Source of the DNA: Beroe forskalii
Taxonomy: Eukaryota; Ctenophora; Nuda; Beroida; Beroidae
Assembly: GCA_011033025.1 (NCBI GenBank)
Contig: WFMF01000007.1
Coordinates: 992,001 to 1,056,000, forward strand
Reading direction: 5' to 3'
DNA length: 64,000 nt
How positions within the stretch are numbered: position 1 is the stretch's first letter; each line of letters begins with the position of its first letter. The position numbers and the translations under genes are program-made. Under the pieces are notes generated by a model, which was not told the DNA's origin, did not search any database, and saw only the letters and a list, made by a program, of their open reading frames with translations. Of the stretch, positions 11,104 to 22,929 are shown one piece after another.

Positions 11104-11390
11104 CACTCGTACGAGTGAATTTCGACGACACACCTGCGACGCACCTGCGGCACACCTGCGTTACACCTGCGACACACCTGCGACACACCTGCGACACACC
11201 TGCGACACATCCACAACACGCCTACGACACATCCACGACACAACTGCGACACACCTGCGAGTTGTGTCGCAGGTGTGTCGTAGGTGTGTCGTGGTTGTAT
11301 CACAATAACAATAGAACTTATGTTTGAGTTGTGTCGCAGGTGTGTCGCGGGTGTGCCGCGGGTGTGTCGTCGAAATTCACTCGTACGACC
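11104..11390. mobile_element. Small foldback, CACCTGCGACAC words
   Basis: The arms are tandem ACACCTGCGAC units inverted about a centre near 11253, with termini around GTCGTACGAGTGAATTTCG. The complete right-arm copy (62068-62395) shows an 8-bp duplication CCAATAAG. Here the right duplicate CTTATTGG (11391-11398) is intact, and the left terminus is altered. Confidence 0.75.
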
Positions 11391-11391
11391 C

Positions 11392-11780
11392 TTATTGGCC
11401 TTTATTTAGCCGGCCTTTTTATTAACCGGCCCTATGGACAAAAATCGAATCATTTTTGAACCTTTTAATCGGCCTCTTGGACAAAAACTTTTCTATTCGT
11501 TGCCAGATCAAGGATTTTATGCTCTAAAATGACCGCTTAAACCATTTTGAATTGCATCAAAAGGCCCAAATCCCAGTCTAATATGATGATTTAGGTCATT
11601 ATTGTGTAATGTTATGGCGTTCAAGAGAATTGAGCACTGTATAAGCCAATTCATAAAATTTTCATTTGATCTAAATTACTGGCCTCTAATTTGACCGGCC
11701 TTTTTTCAACCGGCCCTTTGTACAAAAATCTCCAACGTCGTTTTTGTCCTTTTAAGGGCCAGTTAAATAAAGGCCAATAA
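11392..11780. mobile_element. MITE, TTATTGGCCTTTATTTA ends
   Basis: The inverted ends TTATTGGCCTTTATTTAGCC and TTATTGGCCTTTATTTAACT bound about 390 bp of non-coding sequence with internal CCGGCCCTNTGGACAAAAA repeats. The adjacent foldback's target duplication overlaps its left end, so this MITE was there first. Copies are at about 19605-19705 and in the right arm. Confidence 0.7.
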
Positions 11781-12537
11781 AGTATTGCAGAAATGCAATG
11801 GGTACTCCAAAACAAAATATTTTACGCGAAAAAGTTTTGAAATCGTATCCTTTTAACTTTTTAGGATGTAAAATTTCAAGAATTTTGCTGACGTCAGCAG
11901 AGTTCAAACCCTCTACTTTCCTATGCCATCATCTTTCAGCATTAATTGGAAACCCCTCCCTTCGGGTTTTGACGTTTAAATATGTGACGGCTCCCTTATG
12001 AAATGCATATCAGTTTTATTGGAATTTTCAAATGTGAAACATCGTGGTTAGCCTGGTACTCTTATTGTGCAGTCAGTTCCACGCTGCTATTAGTATTTAA
12101 TTCATTAATACACATGTTTATCGAAATATTGATTGTTCAAATTTGTTAATTGAAATCTTTCGAACATTTTCAAAGGAATAAAGTTTATTAGTGTGTTATC
12201 AAAAATACTGATTAATGATAATTATAGTTTCTGCGGCAAAAGAAGAAGTTTCTGCGGCAAAATAAATGAATCTGATTTAACAAAACTGACATCGGGAATA
12301 TTTTCGGAATTCTACTCCGTAATCTCACTCTTAATTTTCTTTCTTTTAATTTTTTCTTATCTCACTTTCCTTTTTAATTTCCCATCTTTAATTTTCCACA
12401 TGCGATGGTCTGCACTAAAAATGTTTTTTCTTTTAAATTTTTAAATTTCAATTTTGCGCGGCGCCGAAAATTTGCCAATATTATATCTTTTTTGGAATAC
12501 GCGAAAAATATTTGTGAATGTTGTCGCGCGAATGATG

Positions 12538-13410
12538 TTGAATTGCATTGGCGTAAATGATACACGACGACGCGCAAAAACACGATTTTTTCTGAAATCG
12601 AATTTTATAAAAACGAATTCTGATGTTGGCGTACCTACATGAAACACCATAGAAAACTTAGCCTAGAATTTCGCAAAAATTAAGAAACTTCACTGATTTA
12701 CAATTAAGAAATTAAGAAACTTCTAGCCTAGAATTTTGAAATTTGTCTATAAAATCCTATTGCAACTGAAATTCTTTTAACATGATACGTCTATTTATGG
12801 GGCTGCGCCCCAGACCCCCACTTTTGATTGTGAACATTCCGAAACTAATCTAGTACTTCTATTGGACTCCTATTACAGTATTACACTGGATACTATGTGA
12901 TAATTGACCATACAGCATAGAAATTTAGAAAATGAATCTCTCATGATTTGTCGGTTTAAAGTAACATGCCAGATACTAAAGCACAAAACAGAAATTTAGA
13001 AATTGTTGTTGCGACAGGACACTATTAGTATTACAGTTCCATATCTATTTCCAATAGTTCCAAGCATTAAGCATTATAGGATTTAGATATGATTTCAAAA
13101 TTTCAAACTTTTTGGAAGAACATTTGATGAAGATCCCTGAACATTATTGTATACAGCTGCACAAATCTTTTAAGATAGGTACATGCTTAAAAGTGTATAA
13201 TTTAACTGAAAATATCAGAAGGTTCGATTCTAATCCTCAACTACAGTCTACACAGTAGGTTCTTGGAAATTTCTTAGACATTTTGCTGTACGGTATGTCG
13301 GTATGTAGAATTAAGAAACCGATTAAGAAACTTTTAGGCTCAAAATCGTGAAAAAATAAGAAACTTGTAGCCTAGGATTTCAATAAGTTTCTTATAAAAA
13401 AAACTGAGTG
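12538..13410. other. Non-coding stretch with AATTAAGAAACTT motifs
   Basis: No gene is seen. AATTAAGAAACTT and TAGCCTAGAATTT motifs recur near 12680-12740 and 13315-13395 and may mark the ends of an unresolved element. Confidence 0.35.
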
Positions 13411-14271
13411 TAATCCAAAACAGAAGATTCCAAGGCTTCAGTACTATTACCTACCCCCTTTAATGTGCTGATTGCGATCATTTTAAGGTGGTTCGTTTGC
13501 TCCCAACTCGAAAAGGAACCAAAGTTACATTTTTCACAAGGCGCTGCCTCGCGAGTGATGAAAAATCAGTTTTTGGGCTGTAACTCGAAAACGGAAGGTC
13601 CTAGGGCTTCGGAACCATCATCCGCCTGGCATAATGTGGCCATTGCAGGCCTCCTGACACACGGTACCCCGTCAAAACCTGTCTCAATTGAGTTTAAAAC
13701 GGTCCTAAACCCGTCTAAAACCGTCACAAACCTGTCCAAAACCTATTAAGAACCCGTCCCAATCTTCTAGAAAGTAAATCGAAATCCCGTTCAAGACCTG
13801 TCAATAACCTGGGCTAAACCTGTCGAGAACCTGTCCGTAAAATTTTCTTAATCTGTCACGAACTCGTTCACAACCTGTCACAAACTGTCGAAATCTTTGT
13901 CGAAACCTGTTTTAACCCAGTTATGAACCTGTCAAAAACCCGTCATGAACCTGTTTAAAACCCGTCCAAAACCCGTCATGAACCTGTTCAAAACCCGTCC
14001 AAAACCCGTTCAAAACCCGTTCAAAACTTGTCCGAAACCCGTCCAAAACCCGTCTAATAACGGTCCAAAACCCGTCATGAACCCGTCCAAAGCCTGTCCA
14101 AAACCCGTCCAAAAACCCGTCAAAGTCCATTGAATAATATGCTAATATTTATAAAGACCGTAGAGTTATTAAGAACAAAGATGTCTATAATACAGCATAT
14201 GCTTATAAATTTATATAAGATGAGATCAATGATCTTCTTTTATTTGCCTTAAAATTCAAAACTTATCTAAG

Positions 14272-14765
14272 TACCTTAGGAGGTCTATTTATATGGGTCG
14301 AAATTGCGGTGTTTGAAATTTTGGTAGGTTGAAAATATGGGAGTTTTTTTCAAAAATCCCCAAATTTCACCCACCAAATAAAATTTGGTGATTTTTCTAA
14401 CTTTTTGCTGACAAATGAAAGATTTTTTTGCGGAAAGCAATGGAAAAATCGATTAATTCTAATATTACAAATCGAATTCTTGATCGTCTTCCTGAGCCTC
14501 TGCTTCATTAATTACTGTTCTAAATTTTTGAATTTCAATTGTTTTAACCATTTGACTTTGACTAAATTATCTGTAACTATCTGAAAACCTATCTCTGAAA
14601 CGAAATTGTACTGTTTTAGTACAGATAGTTCAAGAAATTTCGAAAGCGGGTTGAATTAAATCGGGGAGTAAAATTGTGGCGGGCAAAATTTTGGTAGGTT
14701 GAAAATATGGGGATTTTTTCGAAAAATCCCCAAATTACAACCTTTATAAATAGACCTCCTAAGGT
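14272..14765. mobile_element. MITE, TACCTTAGGAGGTCTATTTA ends
   Basis: The ends TACCTTAGGAGGTCTATTTA are inverted at 14272 and 14765. The interior repeats a GAAATTTTGGTAGGTTGAAA block twice. It is non-coding, and the target site is unclear. Confidence 0.65.
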
Positions 14766-15076
14766 ATTAATTTTTGCTAAACGAAAGTATTCATTATTGC
14801 AAAACGAAAAAATAAAAAGTGTATGTGCTGATATAGAAATTCCCGCCCTGGCCAGTGCAGTCATTCCCCGCATAAAGAATAGAATTCGTATACTTATAGA
14901 AGTTTTAGTTAATACTGGCCATAGGGTATATAAGTTTGAGATTTCAATGCCACATGCGATAGAATATACAAGGGCTAATATATTAGTGTATTATTTTCAT
15001 AGTAAATCATACGATAGGCGCTTCATACTAGTTACGTATAATGTATATAGATATATGATAGCTTAAAGTGGGTAAA
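14766..15076 (+). other. Open stretch of unknown meaning
   Basis: An open frame runs through the end of the MITE to a stop at 15064-15066. The part after the MITE encodes about 100 residues with no motif I recognise, and it ends just before the next foldback. It may be a relic of host or element sequence. Confidence 0.2.
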
Positions 15077-15089
15077 TCGTGGCCGATCA

Positions 15090-16250
15090 GGGCTTATCTC
15101 AGCGCCGATCGGAAATTTAAAGATTCTCATCGGCGGTCATAGGCGCTGATGGTATAAAATCAGCGCTGATCAGTTGATCACTTGATCAGCGCCGACCAAA
15201 ACACGTGCATAGGAGCCTTGTAAACGCCATTTTCCCTCATCGGTGCCGATCAGCGCTGATCGCTAACTTGTTAAATTTGAACTGATATGGACATTTGGGC
15301 GTGTTTCCCTTAATAAAAATATAATTTTTGCTGGCCGTGCAGGTGATATTTTACGGTATTTCCTTGCACAGGGCTGTAACATTAACACTAAACAGCATCA
15401 ACAATCACATCAACAACAACATGAACCAGTTTACGATACAGTAGACGTGGCAGTAGAACGATACAACACAGTTTCATTTCTACGAAACATGTTACACCTT
15501 AACAGCACAGTAGCGTCGTTACTAAACAATAACACCGTTACGACACAGTTACGCAGTTACTACACAGTAACGCCGTTACGACACAGTAACATTGTTACGA
15601 CACAGTAAGGACGTTACTACACAGTACGGCGTTAAACGACACATTCAGGCCGTAATTAAGTGCTAAAGTAAGTAGCACGTAAGTAGCGCTGTTACGAGAA
15701 TGTCAGTGTTACTGCGCTGTAAAGGTGTTATTGTCAGACATCATCTGAACATTATTTCAGACGGCGCCCCCCGTCGATTCGTCGAAGGCAAGGGGGGGGG
15801 GGTCAAACAATGTCTGACAACGGTATCACTGTGTCGTAACGGTGTCACTGTGTCTTTATAACGGTTCTACTGTGTCATAACAGTGTCACTGTGTCGTAGA
15901 AATGAAACTGTGTTGTAACGTTTCTATTGTCACGTAAAGGCATTACTTTATCTTAAAACCGTTTCATGTTGCTGTTGATGTGATTGTTGATGCTGTTTTA
16001 CATACCTTTGCGAGGAATAACCGTAAAATGTCACCTGCACGGCCAGCAGAAATTATATTTTTGAGGGAAACACGCCCAAATTCCCATATTGGTTCAAATT
16101 TAACAAATTAGCGATCGGCGCTGATCAGCGCTGATCAGCGCTGATCGGCGCCGATGAGGGGAAAATGGCGTTTACAAAGGCTCTTATGCAGGTGTTTTGG
16201 TCGGCGCTGATCAGCGCCGATCAGCGCCGATGAGAATTTTAAAATTTCCG
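15090..16250. mobile_element. Foldback, GATCGGCGCC-word arms (inner palindrome)
   Basis: 15100-15330 pairs with 16060-16250. The pairing includes matched GGGCGTGTTTCCC, GCTGGCCGTGCAGGTGA and ACAGCATCAACAATCACATC blocks. The arms hold GATCGGCGCTGATCAGCGCC words and the flanks of the loop are tandem ACAGTAACGCCGTTACGAC units. A small MITE lies at the centre. Confidence 0.75.
15731..15828. mobile_element. Small MITE, TTGTCAGACAT ends
   Basis: The inverted ends TTGTCAGACATCATCTGA and TTGTCAGACATTGTTTGA bound about 98 bp containing a C-run and a G-run. Relatives are at 28429-28518 and, as single ends, near 9612 and 24957. Confidence 0.6.
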
Positions 16251-17600
16251 GCAAATGACCACATTGCAAAATCGCCGACTCGGCGCCGATCGGCGCTGAT
16301 CGGCGCCGATGGGAAATCGGAAACTTTTCATCGGCGGTCGTCGGCGCTGATCGGCGCCGATCAGCGCCGGCCAGCCCCCGATCGGCGCTGTCGGCGCCGA
16401 TCTGCCCCCGATCGGCGCCGATCGGCGCCTGTATAAGGGAAGCTGTCCGGTGCGTTTTATTCCAGATTTCCCCGTGATTTTCCCATCGGCGCCGATCGGC
16501 GCCGATGGAGAATTTTTTTCCAAATTTTTAAGCTTTCACAAGGAAATTGGATATCTGCGGGTTTTATCGCATTTGAACGATCAGGATCATGTTATGGTTT
16601 GCAATTACATATGTTTTACACTTTTACACGTTAGGGTTTGGGTTTGGGATTGGTTTAGGGTTTGGGTTTTGGTTAGGGTTTGGGTTACTTGGGTTAGGGT
16701 TTGGGCTTAGATTTGGGTTAGAGTCTGGGTTAGGGTTTGGGTTAGGGTTTGGGTAAGGGTTTGGGTTAAGGTTTGGGTTAGGGTTAGGGTTTGGGTTAGG
16801 GTTTGGGTTAGGGTTTGGGTTTGGGTTTGGGTTTGGTTTAGGATTAGGGTTAGGGTTAGGGTTAGGTTTAGGGTTTGGGTTAGGGTTTGGGTTAGGGTTT
16901 GGGTTAGGGTTTGGGTTAGGGTTTGGGTTAGGGTTTTGGTAAGGGTTTAGGTTAGGGTTTGGGTTAGGGTTTGTGTTTAGTTTGGATGAGGGACGAGGGT
17001 TCGGGTTGGGGTTTGGTTTGGGTAAAGGTTTTAGGGTTTGATTTAACCCTTATCAAACCCAAACCCAAACCCTAACCCTAAGGCCCAACCCAAACCCTAA
17101 TTACTCAAACCCTAATCCTAATTTCGACAAACATGTAAAACATATGTAATTGCAAACCATAACACGATCCTGATCGTTCAAATGCGATAAAAACCGCGGA
17201 TATCCAATTTTCTTGTGAAAGCTTAAAAATTTAGAAAAATTCTCCATCGGCGCCGATCGGCGCCGATGGGAAAATCACGGGGAAATCTGGAATAAAATGC
17301 ACCGGACAGCTTCCCTTATACAGGTGTTTTTATCGGCGCTGATCGGCGCCGATCGGGGGCAGATCGGCGCCGACAGCGCCGATCGGGGGCTGGCCGGCGC
17401 TGATCGGCGCCGATCGGCGCTGATCAGCGCCGATCAGCGCCGACGACCGCCGATGAAAAGTTTCCGATTTCCCATCGGCGCCGATCAGCGCCGATCGGCG
17501 GTACCGCCGATCGGCGCCTAGCCGGCGCTGATCAGCGCCGATTATCGCCGATCGGCGCCGAGTCGGCGATTTTGCAATATGGTCATTTGCCAAATTTCCG
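16196..17600. mobile_element. Foldback, GATCGGCGCC words with telomere-like loop
   Basis: 16196-16625 is inverted at 17125-17600, including unique blocks such as GATCGTGTTATGGTTTGCAA-like sequence and GCGATTTTGCAAT. The arms consist of GGCGCCGATC/GGCGCTGATC words. The loop is the TTAGGGTTTGGG array. Arm sequence 16196-16250 is shared with the inner palindrome to its left, so the two may be one compound element. Confidence 0.75.
16632..17118. repeat. Telomere-like array (TTAGGGTTTGGG)n
   Basis: Alternating TTAGGG and TTTGGG hexamers run for about 400 bp, then flip to CCCTAA/CCCAAA near 17045. The flip means the array itself contains the axis of the foldback. Confidence 0.85.
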
Positions 17601-17689
17601 ATCGGCGCTGATCAGCGCTCATCGGCGATGTTACTGATCAGCGCCTATCGGCGGTGAACAGCGCCGAATTCAAAGTCAAAATCTGCCGA

Positions 17690-18223
17690 AAAATTTAGAT
17701 GCTATATTTTCTGCTTCGTTTCCAAAGCTTAATTATAATTGGACTCAGCAGCTTCATATTCACTGAACAGATTGATTCATCACAGTTCAAACGTCGTTCA
17801 ACTGTCAAGTAATTGAACCTCAGTTATACCTTATAATTATAGGCAGTAAAGAAGTGAGGCAATGAGTTGCTGTCAAAATTTTGTACTTCGTTAAGACAAG
17901 ACGTTTTGATCATTTGAAACAATAAATAATGATAAAAAATACTTAGTACCAAGTTAATAGGTATTGGTCTAGTAGTAGTAAAGAAAGGAACTGCTTAAGT
18001 AAATAATTATAAAAAAAAGATCGGCGAATTATAATTCGGCCCTGCTTCCTTGGCATCATTTCAAATTATCATTAAGTGAACACAAAGTGTTAAAAATGTG
18101 TCCCAGGGGCCGACAATCCGACATAGTGCATACAATTCAAATTCAGTGACTTCACATTCATCTATAAGATTATAAGAGGACGTCTGATTAAGTAAATGGT
18201 GTTGGAAACGTGGAACTGTAAAA
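17690..18223. other. AT-rich spacer
   Basis: I see no gene or element. Confidence 0.3.
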
Positions 18224-18344
18224 CAAAGTAGCTCTCGAGTTTTGAAGTAAAGAAGTAGGTATTAACCCGAAAGTTACTCGAAATTTTCGAGTAACTTTCG
18301 GGTTAATGCCTACTTCTTTACTTCAAAACTCGAGAGCTACTTTG
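18224..18344. repeat. 121-bp near-perfect palindrome
   Basis: Arms of 60 bases match at 59 positions around a single central base at 18284 (ACTCGAAATTTTCGAGT). There is essentially no loop. Confidence 0.9.
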
Positions 18345-18747
18345 CTTTAGTTTGTAAACTCATGAAGGGACGAAAGGTACCGCAGAGGGCTTCTAAACAA
18401 AATATGATAATTAATGAACTAGTTACGAGAATAATAAAACCTAAAATTTGCAATTCCCAAACCTCAACTTATTAACCGAACAATAGAGTGAATTTCTGAC
18501 TTAAATAACTTAAGTTCTCCTTACTCTCAGGAGGTTGAAGTATGAACGTCTTAAAGTTATAACTGATAGTGATACGAGAATGTTATCATCAATCAGGAGC
18601 TTTCCAAAAGTTAGGGACTGTCATTTGGGACAATTGGGACAAATGAAAAAGTGGGGAAAAATAAGTGATTTTCAAATTTGTCCCTGTTTTATCATTCAAA
18701 TAATTTCTGTCTATTTCTGTCAGAAATTTATATCTATGCTACTAAAC

Positions 18748-19025
18748 CATGGTAAATAGAACAATCTGTTTAGTCCCAGTAGCACGCCAGTAGCAGGTAC
18801 CAGTATTGCGCCAGTAGCACGCCAGTAGCACTTTAGTATCACGCCAGTACCGCGCCAATAAAGCTTAAAGCCAGGCCACCAGTAACACGCCAGTATATGA
18901 TCTGATACTGGCGTGCCACTGGCATGTTACTAGCGTGATACTAGTGTGATACTGGTGCGATACTGGCGTGTAGCTGGCGTAATACAGGTGTGATACTGGC
19001 CTAAACAGATTGCTCGATTTACCTA
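18748..19025. mobile_element. Small foldback, GCCAGTAGCAC words
   Basis: The ends GTAAATAGAACAATCTGTTT and GTAAATCGAGCAATCTGTTT (complement of the right end) are inverted. The arms are tandem CGCCAGTAGCA / TGATACTGGCG units meeting near 18898. Confidence 0.7.
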
Positions 19026-19194
19026 AACCATATTTCTACTCTACTATACTAGGTAAGTTAGTAGGTCAGTTCAACTGATATTTAACATTGAAGCAGCTGT
19101 TGTTGCATTGGAACTGCCATCTTTCTCATATCATAATATGTTGTGAGGAAAATAATGCTAAAATGCTGCTCACAAACACAACCATTTGAGTCCC

Positions 19195-19550
19195 ATTTAT
19201 CTCAGTCCTTAACGTCATATTCCTCCCAAATGTCACATTTGTCCAAAGTGTCACATTTGTACCAAATTTCACATTTGTCCCAAATGTCACATTTGTCCCA
19301 AATGTCACATTTGTCCCAAATGTCACACTTTTCCTTGTCCAAATTCATTTTTCTAGACCCATTTTTTCTGTTTCATGTGTCCCAATTGTCCCATTTGTCC
19401 CATTTTTACCAGTTGCAAGTCACTTTTTGAGTCCAAATTGCCCCATTTTCTCTGTCCCAATTGTCCCATTTGTCCCAAATGTCTCATTTGTCCCAAATGT
19501 CCCATTTCTCCCTGTCCCAATCCACTTTTTTTGAGTTAGGGACGATTGGG
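19195..19550. repeat. Minisatellite, GTCCCAAATGTCACATTT unit
   Basis: Tandem copies of TTTGTCCCAAATGTCACA (18 bp) grade into GTCCCATTTGTCCCAATT forms. Similar GGGACAAATGGGACA words occur at 18615-18650 and inside the insert in pol (52435-52620). Confidence 0.75.
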
Positions 19551-19604
19551 ACAGTGGCACCCCCATATAGGGCCATTTTCATTAAACGTTGAATAGTTTT
19601 ATTG

Positions 19605-19705
19605 GTCCGCTGTTTTGGCCTTTATTTAGCCGGCTTTTTTAACAGCCCAACGGACAAAAATCGAATAATTTTTGAGCCATTTTAACCGGCCCCTTGGACA
19701 AAAAA
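19605..19705. mobile_element. Fragment of the GGCCTTTATTTA MITE
   Basis: The TTGGCCTTTATTTAGCCGGC end and the following CCAACGGACAAAAATCGAAT match the MITE at 11392. The other end is missing. Confidence 0.55.
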
Positions 19706-20933
19706 GCAGTTGTCACACGGAGAAATTTTTACTCAAGAAAGCCACGAAAACGAACTTATACTAAGTAAATTATGGCAGCAAAAAACTCAAAAAGTCAAAG
19801 TCGTATATCAAGATTCAGGTCATTACTTCATAATCTATGCTATATAATGCCCTGATTTCTCGCCAAATGAGAAAATAGAAACCTAAAACGTATGAAGGTA
19901 GATTCTTCTCTGTTGTAATTATAACTTGTTAGGCAAGGATGCTGCGGTTAATAGATGAGGAGAAGATGTACCACTAAGCTAATAGGTACCTATCAAATAG
20001 GTAGCTACTGCCACAGCGCACAAAGGAGCGAAGGGGTGGGTGTGACTGTCTGTAAATACCTAAGTAGATTGGTAACTCAAGAAAAGTGAAAACGGACACA
20101 GACAAATCAGCAAATCGACGAATTACAGTTAATTATGAATGAACGGACAAAACTTAATTTAAACGGACAGGAAAATTTGTCTGCAGGGGTGCCAATCCCC
20201 ACTTTCGAAACCCTATGAGCCAATATGACCAACATCCCTTATTTTATACTTTTAGACTGCTATCTCAGTATCTCTGCTTCTCTGAAAGTTACATTTCAAC
20301 CCGAATCATTACACTCCCTGATCAACGCTTTTAAGCTATATCCTAATGTATTGACTATTGCGACTATTTAGCTTGCTGATCGTTTGGCAGTTGGAAATAT
20401 CCAATAAAGCTGAAAGCAATGATAAAGCAATAATAACTCAATTTACTGCTTGGGAACCTCTTAGTCCTCTATGTGGGTGTCAAATTTATCATCACCATTT
20501 ACCCCCAGCATTCACCTCCCAGAATTCTTCTCAATAATTTTTATTGGTACCTACAGGGACTGATTAATTCTTTAATTCTTTACTTGATATTCATATTGAT
20601 ATACATAGTTATTAGTTATTAGGTTCATAGTTTAAAATTAATCATTTAGAGATTTAGGGACCTACTTACCGAGCTTTTAACCATTTCCAATCTTAAAAAT
20701 TCATCTTCAGTACCTCTCTATGTTCTTCCCGTATATTACAATATTATGTAGGTACATATGTCCTGTCATCCTGTTCTTTCTCATTATTGCTTGTTGTCGT
20801 GGAATGAAACGACTTCAAAATCTCCTGCACAGCTCCACATGATTGAAGAAAGAAAGCTCGCGCATGGAGAATGTAACTCGAGTGTGTAACAAAATTAATA
20901 TAATTACATTCAATTAATTTAACATGAAAAAAA
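19706..20933. other. AT-rich spacer within the 7.65-kb foldback
   Basis: No gene, RNA or clear repeat is seen. Confidence 0.3.
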
Positions 20934-21522
20934 CCAAAACCCGTCCAAAACCCGTTCAAAACCTGTCAAAAAACTGTCTTAAATCTCTCCAAAACCCGTC
21001 CAAAACCCGTCAAAACTTGCAGAAAAACCCGTTCAAAACCCGTCTAAAACTTCGTTAAAATATGTCTAGAACCCGTCCAAGTCCTGTCGAGAACCTGTCA
21101 GAAACCCGTCAAGAACTTGTCCAAATCCTGTCCAAAACCTGTCAAGAACCCGTCAAGAACCCGTCGGAAATTTGTTTAAAAAATATTGAAACCTGTTTTA
21201 ATTCAGTTCAGAACCTGTCTGCAATTTTTTTCGAACCTGGCTTTCGCCTGTTAACAACCTGTCCATCAAAAGTGGACGGGGTACCGTGTGTCAGGAGGCC
21301 TCATTGCGGTCATTTTAAGGTGGAACTTTTGCTCTCAACTCCAAAAAGAACCGAAGTTATGGCTATTTTCCTACGCACAAAATGGGCGTGGTCAAAAAAG
21401 GGTGTGGTCGGCTGATACAAAATTGACGACAAGTCAAGTTAGCTTCCTTAGGGTCTTAAATAACATATCCAGTTGCTAAATCGCTTTTAACATTCAAAGC
21501 CAACGGATTTCCATTTCACCCC

Positions 21523-21762
21523 TGACTATATATACAGACAGCATATATTAACATTAGTAAACACATGATATTTATTATGCGAATAACTAACGAACGGATG
21601 GTCCAATTCAAATTTCCCTTTCATAGTAACCTCCCCCTTAATTGGCTGAAGAAATTGGTTGAAAAAATCAATGAAAAACATCAAATGTACTGCTTATATA
21701 TTCATTACACACACACACACAGACACAGAGACGCACGAACACTTTGAAATTATTAATATAGA
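21523..21762 (-). mobile_element. Truncated Helitron 5' half (minus orientation)
   Basis: This is the complement of 22401-22640. Its 5' terminus (TCTATATTAATAATTTC on the minus strand) ends at 21762, followed by T as expected. The other end is cut near the foldback-arm terminus at 21535. Confidence 0.7.
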
Positions 21763-22400
21763 TACTTCCCTGCAGTACAAAAGTAGAAACATGATATGCT
21801 CATTATATGCTTTGAGTGATGAGTGAGAAAGATATGCTCAGTGCTTTCTTATTGCTCCATCGGTACCTATCCTTTAAACTTTTAAAGCTTAAATCCTGAG
21901 ACATACGATCGCGCGGAAAATCATCGCGCAAATAACGGACGTACCTACAATTTTTCGCGCGATCATTTCGCATTTTAATAGTACCATACCTACCTTCCTA
22001 AAAACTGATCCATTAACTATAATTCATCAAGATTTCTCACAAAGGCAACACCTTCTTGTGATATGTCTAATTGTGTGGTAAATTGAAATTACCAGCCGAC
22101 AGAAATTTCCATGAAATGGGGCCGGATGCCAGGAGAAACATAGTACCTACAGACTTGTTCTGAGAATAGCAGAAAATCGTGATCCATCAGCCGCCATTAC
22201 ACGTGAGGAAGGGAAATGTTTGCCATCTCCTCTTCATCCGGAGTGCAAGGATGTGCTACACACAAGAATATGGGGTGAGACATCATTAATTCTTCAAATT
22301 TACCAGTACAATCAAATGAGTGACGCAATTCTCAACAGCTTATAGCTATCATTCGTGATGTGTTATATGATGAGCTCCTCTATCTCATCCTACTGACTAA

Positions 22401-22817
22401 TCTATATTAATAATTTCAAAGTGTTCGTGCGTCTCTGTGTCTGTGTCTGTGTGTGTGTAATGAATATATAAGCAGTACATTTGATGTTTTTCATTGATTT
22501 TTTCAACCAATTTCTTCAGCCAATTAAGGGGGAGGTTACTATGAAAGGGAAATTTGAATTGGACCATCCGTTCTTTAGTTATTCGCATAATAAATATCAT
22601 GTGTTTACTAATGTTAATATATGCTGTCTGTATATATACCTAGGTGATCTCAAATTACACAGTATACGGTAATGTGAGTTGCATTTCCGCGAACATCTTT
22701 AATCCTCGGTAGCGGTGATCTAATCAAAGATGACGTCATGAAGCAAGTAGCTGATAGCTACTTGCCACAGGTATATCAGGCTAATTGTTTCCGCGAATTT
22801 TCGCGGGCAAACGCTAG
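22401..22817 (+). mobile_element. Complete non-autonomous Helitron, 417 bp
   Basis: It starts TCTATATTAATAATTTC after A and ends CTAG before T. The terminal hairpin CCGCGAATTTTCGCGG (22791-22806) sits seven bases before CTAG, the textbook Helitron 3' end. A second hairpin, GCAAGTAGCT-GAT-AGCTACTTGC, lies near 22742. There is no Rep/helicase, so it would rely on an autonomous partner. Its 3' 160 bp recurs at 34841-35000. Confidence 0.85.
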
Positions 22818-22929
22818 TTAGACAATAAAGGTGAAACTTTAGTAATCAGATCACCCCATCAGGCCTGGAATTTCTCTTTGACGTGTTAGCTACACAGACA
22901 CTCACTGAGTCACTCTGATTGTTTACCTT

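Larger units (their letters stand above)
10775..11995. mobile_element. MITE family GGGAGCCGTCACATATT, with nested insertions
   Basis: The ends GGGAGCCGTCACATATTA are inverted and flanked by TTAT on each side (10771-10774, 11996-11999). The 493-bp copy at 24397-24889 shows the family's simpler form. This one is enlarged by the foldback and MITE inside it. No transposase is present. Confidence 0.75.
7907..12537. repeat. Left arm of giant inverted repeat
   Basis: This block matches the complement of 60679-64000 nearly base for base and in the same nested order: minisatellite, AGGGG-type low-copy sequence, GAGCCGTCACATATT MITE, CACCTGCGACAC foldback, GGCCTTTATTTA MITE, and an AT-rich tail. Homology stops abruptly at 12537/60679 inside and has not ended at the right edge of the window (64000 pairs with about 7907). 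The left arm has one extra insertion, the foldback at 8465-10053. Confidence 0.9.
13647..21301. mobile_element. 7.65-kb foldback, AGGCCTCCTGACACACGG ends
   Basis: The inverted termini AGGCCTCCTGACACACGG lead into arms of tandem AAAACCCGTCC / AACCTGTCA units (13661-14128 and 20934-21262). CATTGC flanks both sides (13641-13646, 21302-21307). The two paralogous sites near 28771 and 33817 read straight through GGCCATTGCGGTC with no element, which supports the insertion. The loop holds a MITE, two GGCGCC foldbacks, palindromes and a minisatellite. No transposase-like open frame is visible. Confidence 0.85.
13411..21535 (+). mobile_element. Interrupted copy of the CAGGGGTGAAAT foldback arm
   Basis: 13411-13646 joined to 21302-21535 matches the outer arm of the 28.5-34.05-kb foldback, running from the AAAACAGAAGATTCC side to the CACCCCTGACTA terminus. 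The copy is split by the 7.65-kb element at 13647-21301. Confidence 0.75.

Noticed and set aside
13465-13749. Recurring ~90-117-codon frames at 13465, 21062, 28593 and 33722
   Set aside because: They all lie in the same foldback outer arm, change composition where elements are inserted, and match no protein family I recognise.
16632-17118. True telomere
   Set aside because: The array is interstitial, degenerate, flips strand in the middle and lies between inverted arms.
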